A stretch of 64,000 nucleotides of DNA. Source: Putridiphycobacter sp965230485. GTDB lineage: Bacteria; Bacteroidota; Bacteroidia; Flavobacteriales_D; Crocinitomicaceae. The stretch is from contig CBDDLA010000001.1 in the NCBI GenBank assembly GCA_965230485.1, forward strand, positions 3,472,001-3,536,000, given 5' to 3'. Positions 16,178 through 24,040 of the stretch are shown piece by piece. The translations under genes and the position numbers were made by a program. Below the pieces are notes generated by a model. It ran no database searches, was not told the origin of the DNA, and saw only the letters and a list, made by a program, of their open reading frames with translations. Position 1 is the stretch's first letter, and each line of letters starts with the position of its first letter.

Positions 16178-17071
16178 ATGACCGAAACTATTATAAAAAT
16201 TGATGGACTATCGAAAAAGTATGGTGGAAACTATGCGGTAAATAAATTAAACTTAACCATTGAAAAAGGTCAGGTCTATGGTATTTTAGGTCCAAATGGA
16301 AGCGGTAAAACAACCACATTGGGAATGATATTGGGGGTGATTAATCCCACAGAAGGCAATTTCTCGTGGTTTGAGTCTGATCCTAATTCCAACCAGCGAA
16401 GAAGAATTGGTTCGATTCTAGAACATCCCATTTTTTACCCTGATTTAACGGCGTATCGAAATTTAGAGATCTCTTGCGCTATAAAAAAAGCCGATCCTTC
16501 AAGAATAAACGCTGTATTGGAAAGGGTAGGACTATTGGATAGAAAGAATAGTAGGTTCTCGACCTATTCGCTAGGGATGAAACAAAGACTGGCTTTAGCA
16601 TCCGCTTTATTATCTAACCCTGAAGTTTTAGTGCTTGATGAGCCAACAAATGGATTAGATCCACAAGGCATTTCGCAAATGCGGAGTTTAATTAATGGCA
16701 TAGCCAAAGAAGGAAAAACTATTATTGTCTCGAGCCACTTATTAGATGAAATTCAAAAAACGTGTACACATGTAGCAATTTTGAAAAAAGGCGTTTTGCT
16801 TAAGTCTGGTAAAATAGGAGATTTAATGAAAATGCCTTCTAGTTTTAAATTGCAATCAAAAGATTTAAATACACTCAAAAAATCATTAGAAAAAAGTGAC
16901 TTTGTTGATTCCCTTGAAGTGCAAGGTGATTTTATAATGGCACAATGCTCATCAAATGTTTCGGGCGAAGAGATTAATGAGTTTTTGGCAAAGAATGGCA
17001 TCTACCTATCACATTTAGAGGTTCACAAGGCATCTTTAGAAGAAGAATTTTTAAATATAGTTAATCGATAA
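16178..17071 (+). CDS. ABC transporter ATP-binding protein (ABC-2 exporter type)
   Basis: This is a 297-residue ATPase subunit. It shows Walker A GPNGSGKTT, signature YSLGMKQRLALASALL, Walker B EVLVLDEPTNGLDPQG and the H-loop IVSSHLL. The C-terminal 90 residues are an accessory domain common in BcrA/NatA-type drug or lipid exporters. The partner permease starts 2 bases after its stop. The ATG at 16178 is preferred; another ATG 13 bases upstream is out of frame. The substrate is not evident. Confidence 0.92.
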   Translation: MTETIIKIDGLSKKYGGNYAVNKLNLTIEKGQVYGILGPNGSGKTTTLGMILGVINPTEGNFSWFESDPNSNQRRRIGSILEHPIFYPDLTAYRNLEISCAIKKADPSRINAVLERVGLLDRKNSRFSTYSLGMKQRLALASALLSNPEVLVLDEPTNGLDPQGISQMRSLINGIAKEGKTIIVSSHLLDEIQKTCTHVAILKKGVLLKSGKIGDLMKMPSSFKLQSKDLNTLKKSLEKSDFVDSLEVQGDFIMAQCSSNVSGEEINEFLAKNGIYLSHLEVHKASLEEEFLNIVNR

Positions 17072-17073
17072 AT

Positions 17074-17976
17074 ATGACATTCAAAATTTTAAAAACAGAA
17101 TATCTAAAACTAAAAGGAAACAACTCGTTTAAGGTTTTTTCAATATTTTTTATTGTTTTTTTACCAGTCATTATTTTTACTGTACCAGCAATTATTGAAG
17201 ATGGCGCAATGGGGAGTAATTCTTATCCATTTTTACCCAGAGACTATGAAACAACGTGGTATTTTACTGCGTACCTGGCAAGCTGGTTTAGTTTGTTTAT
17301 TCTGGCCTTTGTACTTATATTTCATATCACGAATGAGTACGCCTATAAAACAGTGAGGCAAAATATTATAGATGGTTACTCTCGTTCTGATTTTTTTAAG
17401 TCTAAATTTTTTATGTTATTGGCCATTGCCATTTTAGCAACACTTTATGTTGCTTTAGTTGGTGCATTAGCGTCCGTTTATTTTCAGACCTTTAATGTTC
17501 AGGAGGGTATAAATCTTAATCCAATGGATATGATGGGGGGAGACATGTCAAGTTTAGAAAAAGCATTTAGTGGAGGCGAAGCATTGGAGCCAGTTGTTTT
17601 TGATGATCATATTTTTAATGGTAGCTTGGCCATTCTATCCTATTTGGTGCAAGTATTGGCTTATTTAATATTTGCTATGTTTATTGCTTTTTGGCTAAAG
17701 AGAGGCGCCATTTCAGTTATTGTTTATTTAGGGTTATTTTTAATAGAAATTATCATAAGGGCACAATTTGAGTCGCAGAGTTTGACTGCAATTTCTGACT
17801 ATTTGCCGCTTCATTCGTTTTCGCAAGTTCTTCCGAATCCTCAATTACTAGATTTAATAACTGGTTTGCAATCTGTTGATACATTGAACACTCAATACGT
17901 TGTATTGAGCCTCATTTATATGGTTATATTTCTTGGTTTGACACGCTGGATTTTTGGAAGACGAGATGTTGCATAG
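17074..17976 (+). CDS. ABC-2 family transporter permease
   Basis: This is a 300-residue integral membrane protein with about six TM segments (near residues 20-40, 66-88, 112-140, 180-205, 212-230 and 275-293) and a loop containing NEYAYKTVRQNIIDGYSRSD, a coupling region typical of ABC-2 permeases. It is paired with the ATPase gene 2 bases upstream. The substrate is unknown. The histidine kinase gene follows after about 100 bases and may respond to the same stress. Confidence 0.88.
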   Translation: MTFKILKTEYLKLKGNNSFKVFSIFFIVFLPVIIFTVPAIIEDGAMGSNSYPFLPRDYETTWYFTAYLASWFSLFILAFVLIFHITNEYAYKTVRQNIIDGYSRSDFFKSKFFMLLAIAILATLYVALVGALASVYFQTFNVQEGINLNPMDMMGGDMSSLEKAFSGGEALEPVVFDDHIFNGSLAILSYLVQVLAYLIFAMFIAFWLKRGAISVIVYLGLFLIEIIIRAQFESQSLTAISDYLPLHSFSQVLPNPQLLDLITGLQSVDTLNTQYVVLSLIYMVIFLGLTRWIFGRRDVA

Positions 17977-18084
17977 CCTGTTAAAAAAAGTTAAGCCTTT
18001 TTTTGTCGCTTCATCAATTGCTATCTTTGGTTTATTGTAAAAATCTGACTTATTAAATCTAGATTAAAAATCGTAATTTTCTTG

Positions 18085-19668
18085 ATGTCTATCGCTATGA
18101 TAGGCTTATTGCTATTGCAATTTTTATGGCTTAAGAATGTTCACCAAACAAGATTAGATCAATTTCAAAACTCAGTTCAAAAAGCAGTTTCAGCCGTTTT
18201 AAATGACTTGGATAAAATTGAAAGGAATATTTTTTACGAAAGCATCAAAAAGAACAAAAAGAAATCCATTTTCCGGTCTAACAATAAATTGGATTTTAGT
18301 TCTCTTATCGGAGATATTAACAGCATCAAAATAGGGGATACAATTATCAATTCCGACAATAAAAATACAGATTATATTGTTGTTTCGGGTTCTACTGTTG
18401 ACAGTGTAACGGGTATAATTGCTGAGCATAAACTGGTCACAAAAAGCTTATCTGATCTAATAGATTTTCCCAAAAATCATGATTTATTAGGAGCCCATGA
18501 TTCTACATTTTCACTACCGGTAAAATTTGGGAATGCCTATGAGAAAAACCTATTAGTGAAGTCAAAATATTTAAATGAGATGATGCTAAAAATGTTCAGC
18601 ACCAATCTATTTGATGATATCACTGCAAGAATTAATCTGGTTATTCTCGACACGTTAATTACATCCCGATTAAAGGCCAATCAGGTTGATACTAACTTTA
18701 TTTTTAACGTCACGGATAAAACTGGAAAGCCAGTTCGATTCAGTGGTGTTTCTAATAATTATTCACCTGATTTGAAAAAAGCAACTTATAAATATAAATT
18801 GTTTCCTAGTGATTTTGTCAGCTCAGGCTATCAGTTATTTATTGATTTCCCTTATCAGAAAAATTACTTAGCCAAACAAATGTGGCCTACTTTATTGGCT
18901 TCCCTGTTGCTAGTATTAATAGTGGTAGTTGCTTTTTACTCAGCCGTTGCCACTATTTTTAAGCAAAAGAAAGTGTCAGAAATAAAAAATGATTTCATTA
19001 GTAATATGACACATGAATTAAAAACACCAATTTCTACTATTTCTTTAGCTTGCGAAGCCATTGAGGATCCAGATGTTGCTTTGAACAATGATTCCTTAAA
19101 TAGTTTTATAGGGATGATTAGTGATGAAAATAGACGATTAGGAAAATTAGTTGAAAAAGTACTTCAGACCTCACTAATAGAAAAAGGCAATTTAAAGATT
19201 CAAAAAGAAGTATTTGCGATTCACGATATCATTAGAGAAGCGATAAAGGCATTTAGAATTCAATTTCAAAGACAAGGAGGTAATATTGAAGAAGGAATTA
19301 TTGATGAGGTTTTTATGTCAGTTGATAAAGTTCATTTTTCAAATGTGATAATAAACTTGCTTGATAATGCGTTAAAGTATTCTCCAAACCAACCATTGGC
19401 AAAAATTCAGTTAACTAAAACGACTTCGGGAATGTGTTTAAAAATTTCTGATAATGGTATTGGAATAAGAAAAGAAGATCAAAAGAGGATATTTGATAAG
19501 CTTTATAGAGTATCTACTGGCGACATCCATAATGTTAAGGGGTTTGGGTTAGGTTTAGATTATGTAAAGTCAATTATTAACTTACATGGTGGTCAGGTTT
19601 CCGTAAAAAGTGAATTTGGAAATGGATCAACATTTAAAATAGAATTAAAAGATGAGCGAAAAGATTAA
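18085..19668 (+). CDS. Sensor histidine kinase
   Basis: This is a two-TM sensor kinase. TM1 is at the very N-terminus, a periplasmic domain of about 240 residues follows, TM2 is near 268-292, then come the dimerisation helix with the phospho-acceptor His (FISNMTHELKTPIS, His about 310) and an ATPase domain with NLLDNALKYS, ISDNGIGI and GFGLGLDYV. The ATG used leaves TM1 with almost no leader. In-frame codons back to ATT at 18052 (KSRLKIVIFLMSIAM) look like the true N-terminus of related kinases, so a rare ATT start is possible. It overlaps its response regulator by 17 bases. The signal is unknown. Confidence 0.93.
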   Translation: MSIAMIGLLLLQFLWLKNVHQTRLDQFQNSVQKAVSAVLNDLDKIERNIFYESIKKNKKKSIFRSNNKLDFSSLIGDINSIKIGDTIINSDNKNTDYIVVSGSTVDSVTGIIAEHKLVTKSLSDLIDFPKNHDLLGAHDSTFSLPVKFGNAYEKNLLVKSKYLNEMMLKMFSTNLFDDITARINLVILDTLITSRLKANQVDTNFIFNVTDKTGKPVRFSGVSNNYSPDLKKATYKYKLFPSDFVSSGYQLFIDFPYQKNYLAKQMWPTLLASLLLVLIVVVAFYSAVATIFKQKKVSEIKNDFISNMTHELKTPISTISLACEAIEDPDVALNNDSLNSFIGMISDENRRLGKLVEKVLQTSLIEKGNLKIQKEVFAIHDIIREAIKAFRIQFQRQGGNIEEGIIDEVFMSVDKVHFSNVIINLLDNALKYSPNQPLAKIQLTKTTSGMCLKISDNGIGIRKEDQKRIFDKLYRVSTGDIHNVKGFGLGLDYVKSIINLHGGQVSVKSEFGNGSTFKIELKDERKD

Positions 19669-20341
19669 ATTATTACTGGCAGAAGATGATACTAACCTAG
19701 GCACATTATTGGCTACTTTTTTAAAGGCTAAAGATTTTGATGTGACCTTGTGTATTAACGGTGAAATAGCACTTGAGCGATTGAAAAGCCAGGTTTATGA
19801 TTTCATAGTTTTAGATGTCATGATGCCCGTTGTAGATGGTTTTTCTGTGGCCAAAGAAATAAGAACTACTGATCAGGAAACACCAATTTTATTTTTGACT
19901 GCGAAATCAATGCAAGATGATAAACTCAAGGGATTTTCTTCGGGAGCAGATGATTATATGACCAAGCCATTTGCCATGGAAGAATTATTGGCAAGAATTA
20001 ATGCGATTCTCAAGAGAACCTATAAGGATGGTAATAAAAAACAAACGGAATATAGTGTTGGTGATATCACCTTCGATTATATGAAGCAAATTATTACCAT
20101 TGATGGTGAAGAACAAAAGTTGACCACTAAAGAAAATGAACTCTTTTATATTCTGATTAAGAATAAAGATGAAATTTTAGATCGGAATGCTGCCTTACGC
20201 CATGTTTGGGGTGATGATAACTATTTTAATGGCAGAAGCATGGATGTATACATTACCAAATTAAGAAAGCACATTAAAGCCTCTAGCAATGTTGAAATTT
20301 TAAATGTTCACGGGAAGGGGTTTAAGTTGCTAGAAAAGTAA
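19652..20341 (+). CDS. OmpR-family response regulator
   Basis: This is a 229-residue two-domain regulator. The receiver domain has acidic residues EDD near position 11, the phosphorylated Asp55 in VLDVMMP, Thr in LFLTAKS and Lys in DDYMTKPF. The C-terminal winged helix has LTTKENELFYILIKNKDEIL and GRSMDVYITKLRKH. Its start lies inside the end of the kinase gene. It should act as a DNA-binding transcription factor activated by that kinase; its targets are not visible. Confidence 0.95.
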   Translation: MSEKIKLLLAEDDTNLGTLLATFLKAKDFDVTLCINGEIALERLKSQVYDFIVLDVMMPVVDGFSVAKEIRTTDQETPILFLTAKSMQDDKLKGFSSGADDYMTKPFAMEELLARINAILKRTYKDGNKKQTEYSVGDITFDYMKQIITIDGEEQKLTTKENELFYILIKNKDEILDRNAALRHVWGDDNYFNGRSMDVYITKLRKHIKASSNVEILNVHGKGFKLLEK

Positions 20342-20356
20342 ATCTAGTATTTGAAT

Positions 20357-21118
20357 TCAGAACCTTTCATAAACGCCCAATCCAAACAAAGCAAAATCAT
20401 ATTTTACAGGGTCAATAGGATCAAATCGTCTGAGGTGGGCCATTAGTTCTTCTAATGCCTTCCAATCATTAGCCTTTCTTTGGATGAGTCCAAGTTGTCG
20501 CGCTACGTTCCCAGTATGAACGTCTAGTGGGCAATAAAGTTCAGAAGGTTTAATTCCAGTCCAAATTCCAAAATCAACATGCCTTTTATCTTGTCGTACC
20601 ATCCAACGTAAGTACATATTAAGTCGTTTAGCAGACGAGTTTTTTAGGGGGTTAGAGATGTGTTTTTCAGTTCTTTTTTCAGGTTGAAAGCTAAGAAAAC
20701 TAGATCGAAACTGGAATATTTTATGCGCCATACCGCCTTTATGTTCCGAGAATAATACCTCTAAGCTTTTATTACTTTTGTAAATATTATGAAGGGCTTT
20801 GATGAAGTAAGCTAAATCAATGCTGTTGAAGGTTCGGTGTACAAATTTTAAATCGTTAAAATCGTTCTCTGATGCATTTAAGACATATTGATGAGGTTGA
20901 CCACCCATTATGTCTATTAGCTGTTGTCCATTTTTAATAATCATTTGCCGCTTTCCCCATGCAATAGTTGCCACCAAAAAAGCAATAATTTCAATATCTT
21001 CCTTCTTGTTAAATTGTCGTGGTAAACATATGGGGTCATCCTTTAGAAAATAAGATTGCTGATTGTATAAATCAACTTTTTCATCCAGAAAGCCTTTTAA
21101 ATCTAAACCTATATCCAT
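20357..21118 (-). CDS. TIGR02757 family protein
   Basis: This is a conserved Bacteroidota protein of about 253 residues with unknown function. Typical family segments are seen: IAFLVATIAWGKRQMIIKNG, FDLKF-like HRTFNSID, SAKRLNMYLRWMVRQD and CPLDVHTGNVARQLGL. The last parts resemble helix-hairpin DNA-glycosylase-like folds. The start is ATG at 21118, overlapping the LolD stop as TGATG; a GTG one codon earlier is also possible. The overlap implies translational coupling with the ABC ATPase gene. Confidence 0.88.
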   Translation of the reverse strand: MDIGLDLKGFLDEKVDLYNQQSYFLKDDPICLPRQFNKKEDIEIIAFLVATIAWGKRQMIIKNGQQLIDIMGGQPHQYVLNASENDFNDLKFVHRTFNSIDLAYFIKALHNIYKSNKSLEVLFSEHKGGMAHKIFQFRSSFLSFQPEKRTEKHISNPLKNSSAKRLNMYLRWMVRQDKRHVDFGIWTGIKPSELYCPLDVHTGNVARQLGLIQRKANDWKALEELMAHLRRFDPIDPVKYDFALFGLGVYERF

Positions 21119-21768
21119 CACAAAATGATACCATCTTTCATCTCCACAGCTCTATCTGCCATCCCAGCTAACTCCTTATTATGAGTCACTATCACAAAGC
21201 TTTGTCCGAATTCATCCTTGAGCTTAAAAAATAATTGATGCAATTCTTCAGAGTTTTTCGAATCTAAATTTCCAGAGGGTTCATCTGCAAATATAATTTT
21301 CGGATCATTAATTAGTGCTCTGGCCACGGCAACCCTTTGCTGCTCGCCACCAGATAGTTCTGATGGTTTATGTTCAAGTCGATTCTCAATATTCAAAAAA
21401 GTTAAAAGTTCTTGTGCCTTTTTTAAAGCAATGCTTTTTTTTTCACCCCCTAATAAGGCAGGTAAAATCACATTTTCAATCGCACTAAATTCTGGGAGAA
21501 GCTGATGAAATTGAAACACAAAGCCTAAATTCTTATTTCGAAATTTGGCTAAGTTTTTTCCTTTCAACTCAGTTACATTCTGACCAATTAAATTAAGCGA
21601 ACCTTCATCTGGGGTATCAAGCGTCCCTAAAATTTGTAGTAAAGTCGTTTTTCCTGCTCCAGAGGCGCCTGTAATACAAACAATTTCTTTTTCATCAATA
21701 TGAAGGTCAATTCCCTTTAAAATTGGAAGCTCACCATAGGATTTATGAATGTTTTTAGCATGTAACAT
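21118..21768 (-). CDS. ABC transporter ATP-binding protein, LolD-like
   Basis: This is a 216-residue ATPase of the LolD/MacB group. It has Walker A GASGAGKTT, Q-loop FVFQFHQLLPEFSAIENV, signature LSGGEQQRVAVARAL, Walker B IIFADEPSGNLDS and H-loop VTHN. LolD energises release of outer-membrane lipoproteins with LolC/E; no permease is adjacent here, so the partner must lie elsewhere, and a MacB-type role cannot be excluded. It overlaps the next gene on the same strand. Confidence 0.9.
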   Translation of the reverse strand: MLHAKNIHKSYGELPILKGIDLHIDEKEIVCITGASGAGKTTLLQILGTLDTPDEGSLNLIGQNVTELKGKNLAKFRNKNLGFVFQFHQLLPEFSAIENVILPALLGGEKKSIALKKAQELLTFLNIENRLEHKPSELSGGEQQRVAVARALINDPKIIFADEPSGNLDSKNSEELHQLFFKLKDEFGQSFVIVTHNKELAGMADRAVEMKDGIIL

Positions 21769-21806
21769 AGGCGCATAAAATTAGTCAGTTTTATTATATT
21801 TTGTCG

Positions 21807-21814
21807 TAAATTTG
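21807..21814 (+). promoter_or_regulatory. Candidate -7 box TAAATTTG just before the M50 protease start
   Basis: TAAATTTG ends 6 bases before the ATG at 21820, so transcription would start at or next to the start codon and the mRNA would be leaderless. No clear -33 TTTG is found at the right spacing. It is a moderate to weak call. Confidence 0.35.
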
Positions 21815-21819
21815 TAATA

Positions 21820-22788
21820 ATGTTTGATAATTTCGACAATAGATATCCGGAAAAGCCTCAACTAAAAGTGAGGAAAAACGGAAATAATTCCTCTAAGTAT
21901 TTTATACTTGCAGCGCTATTATTTTTGATTTTTTCAAATGTTACATCTTCTAATTATTGGATTGTCTTTTCATTTTTAGGAGCAGTAGCCTTTCATGAAT
22001 TTGGACATTTTATAGGCATGAGAATTTTTGGTTATACTGAGCCAAATTTTATGTTTTATTCTTGGTTAGCAGAAAAGGCAAGTAAACACCTAAAGCCCGT
22101 TTCTCAAAAAAACAAAATTGTCACCCTTCAATTGGGATCTGCTCCAGGGATTTTTATTGGGATAGTATTATTTTTTATAGGGATTAATAATCAGTCTGAA
22201 CTATGGTTATGGTTCAGTCTAATTTTTATAAGTGTCAATTTATTTTCATTACTTCCAATAGATCCCTTAGATGGTGGAAATATTATTAAAAATCTTTTTT
22301 TTCCAAAACAGCAAAAGCCCTATATGTTTTTTGTATTGTTTTCGTCGATATCAATCATTGTGATTGGGTTTTTGACAGAATTTTATTTGGTTATGATCCT
22401 GGGATTCTTAATGGGTATAAAGGTCAGAAGCATTCAAAAAAATATGATGATTTATGATGCTTTAGAAAGCGAAAATATCAACTATAATCAACCGTATAAA
22501 AATTTGTCTAATCGTGACTATTGGAAAATTAGAAACGTCTTTTTGGATTTCAACCCTAAATTAGAAAGTATTATTCCATCCAGATATGAAATCTGGGAAA
22601 ATGAGGCCTTACTCTCAAATCAAATTAAGCAATTACTAAAGGCAGACGTGAAATTAGATGCTAGCCCCTTTGTAAAGCTAGTCAGCTTTGCTATTTATTT
22701 GGCCTGTTTATTGATACCAATCTACTTAATTGTTGGTAACTATGATGTGATTATTGGTGTATTTGAAAAAATAAGTGCTAATGTTTAA
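21820..22788 (+). CDS. Site-2-protease-type M50 metallopeptidase, membrane
   Basis: This is a 322-residue integral membrane protein. The zinc motif AFHEFGH (His59, Glu60, His63) lies in a TM helix, and the second motif LPIDPLDGG (Asp near 148-151) in another, as in intramembrane site-2 proteases. No PDZ domain is seen, and there is one more TM segment near the C-terminus. The family cleaves membrane-bound regulators such as anti-sigma factors, and two ECF/anti-sigma pairs occur in this window; a link is only a guess. The next gene overlaps its end by 8 bases. Confidence 0.85.
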   Translation: MFDNFDNRYPEKPQLKVRKNGNNSSKYFILAALLFLIFSNVTSSNYWIVFSFLGAVAFHEFGHFIGMRIFGYTEPNFMFYSWLAEKASKHLKPVSQKNKIVTLQLGSAPGIFIGIVLFFIGINNQSELWLWFSLIFISVNLFSLLPIDPLDGGNIIKNLFFPKQQKPYMFFVLFSSISIIVIGFLTEFYLVMILGFLMGIKVRSIQKNMMIYDALESENINYNQPYKNLSNRDYWKIRNVFLDFNPKLESIIPSRYEIWENEALLSNQIKQLLKADVKLDASPFVKLVSFAIYLACLLIPIYLIVGNYDVIIGVFEKISANV

Positions 22789-23353
22789 TGAAGGCGACCA
22801 AGTATCTGTTATTCACAACGAAGTTTCAGGTAAAGTCATTTCTGTAAACGGTCCCAAAATTACGATCGAGGATTCGGATGGATTTATAAGATACTACCGA
22901 TCGACTGAGCTTGCTAAAAAAGTAATAAACAATTACAATATTGACACTGCAGAAGCCATCAAATACATTGAAGATAAGGTTGAAATTGAATCAAAATCTA
23001 TGACCGAGCAAAAAACTGAAGTCAAAAAGAAAAGTGTGTTAAGTGCAGATGATAATATGTCAAATGAAATTGACCTTCATATAGAGGTTTTAATGCCAGA
23101 AGCCACTTATTGGTTGGTGTCTGATATTCTTCAAAAACAGATGATTGCTTGCCGCTCTTTTGTGGAGAAGGTCGTAGCAAACCATCTGAAACGCATAATT
23201 TTGATTCATGGAAAAGGGGAAGGGGTGCTTAAAAATGAAATTTACAGTTATTTGAATCGGGTTGAAGAACAATTGCATGTCAGCATTTCTTATAATGATG
23301 CAGATTTCAGAACATTTGGCATAGGTGCAACGGAAGTAAATATAACGTATTAA
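22781..23353 (+). CDS. Smr-domain protein (short DUF2027-like)
   Basis: This is a protein of about 190 residues. The N-terminal 45 residues form a small beta-rich domain (FNEGDQVSVIHNEVSGKVIS) like the start of Bacteroidota DUF2027 proteins. A charged linker follows, and the C-terminus is an Smr domain with the start motif EIDLHIEVL and the loop LIHGKGEGVLKNEI. Usual DUF2027 proteins are much longer, so the central domain appears to be absent. Smr domains bind or cut nucleic acid, and some act in ribosome rescue. ATG 22781 is preferred over GTG 22775. Confidence 0.78.
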   Translation: MFNEGDQVSVIHNEVSGKVISVNGPKITIEDSDGFIRYYRSTELAKKVINNYNIDTAEAIKYIEDKVEIESKSMTEQKTEVKKKSVLSADDNMSNEIDLHIEVLMPEATYWLVSDILQKQMIACRSFVEKVVANHLKRIILIHGKGEGVLKNEIYSYLNRVEEQLHVSISYNDADFRTFGIGATEVNITY

Positions 23354-24015
23354 TGGTTGCACTTAGGGCTTTGATATATTCTTGTTTGTTTTTATTTTTA
23401 AGTAGCTGTTTCGAAATAATTGAAGACGTTACTATAAATCCAGATGGATCAGGGCAAGTCAAGTTGATTTTAAATGCGAGTCAAAGTAAAACAGATATTG
23501 ATGCGTTAATGGTGGTTAAGGAGGTAAATGGATACAGAGTGCCGTCCATAAGTCAAATTGAGATGAAACTCAAATCTTTTACTGATTCAGTCAAACAATC
23601 TCCTGGTTTTTCAAATGTTTTCTCAAAATTTGATTCAGAAAATTATATCATCATATTCAATGCTAAATTCGATAAGGTAGAAAGATTAAACACAGGTATT
23701 TTTAATTTGTGGAGTAGATATGATTCCAACTCGGCTGTTCGCGAAACATATTTTGCCTTTAAGAATCAAACATTTTATAGAACGTCAGGCACACTTTTTA
23801 ACCTACTTTATAAAAAGATGAAGGATACCGATCGAAAAGTTTTATATGAGGCGACTTATACTTCACTTTATAGATTTAATCAAACGGTAGATTCTCAAAG
23901 AAATCCATTAGCAATTATATCTAAAAATAAAAAAGTAGTGTTCTTAAAAATTCCAGTTATGGATTTGGTTAATAATTCGACACATTGGAAAAATACCATT
24001 AAACTGAAACCGTAA
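23353..24015 (+). CDS. Lipoprotein of unknown function
   Basis: This is a 220-residue lipoprotein (lipobox LSSC). After the signal, the segment DVTINPDGSGQVKLILNASQ is a beta pattern common in envelope lipoproteins of Bacteroidota. No enzymatic motif is seen. Its ATG overlaps the stop of the Smr gene (TAATG), and the next gene starts 25 bases after its end, so the four genes from 21820 probably form one operon. Confidence 0.72.
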   Translation: MVALRALIYSCLFLFLSSCFEIIEDVTINPDGSGQVKLILNASQSKTDIDALMVVKEVNGYRVPSISQIEMKLKSFTDSVKQSPGFSNVFSKFDSENYIIIFNAKFDKVERLNTGIFNLWSRYDSNSAVRETYFAFKNQTFYRTSGTLFNLLYKKMKDTDRKVLYEATYTSLYRFNQTVDSQRNPLAIISKNKKVVFLKIPVMDLVNNSTHWKNTIKLKP

Positions 24016-24040
24016 CCTGAAAATCTGTTAAATTAGCAAT

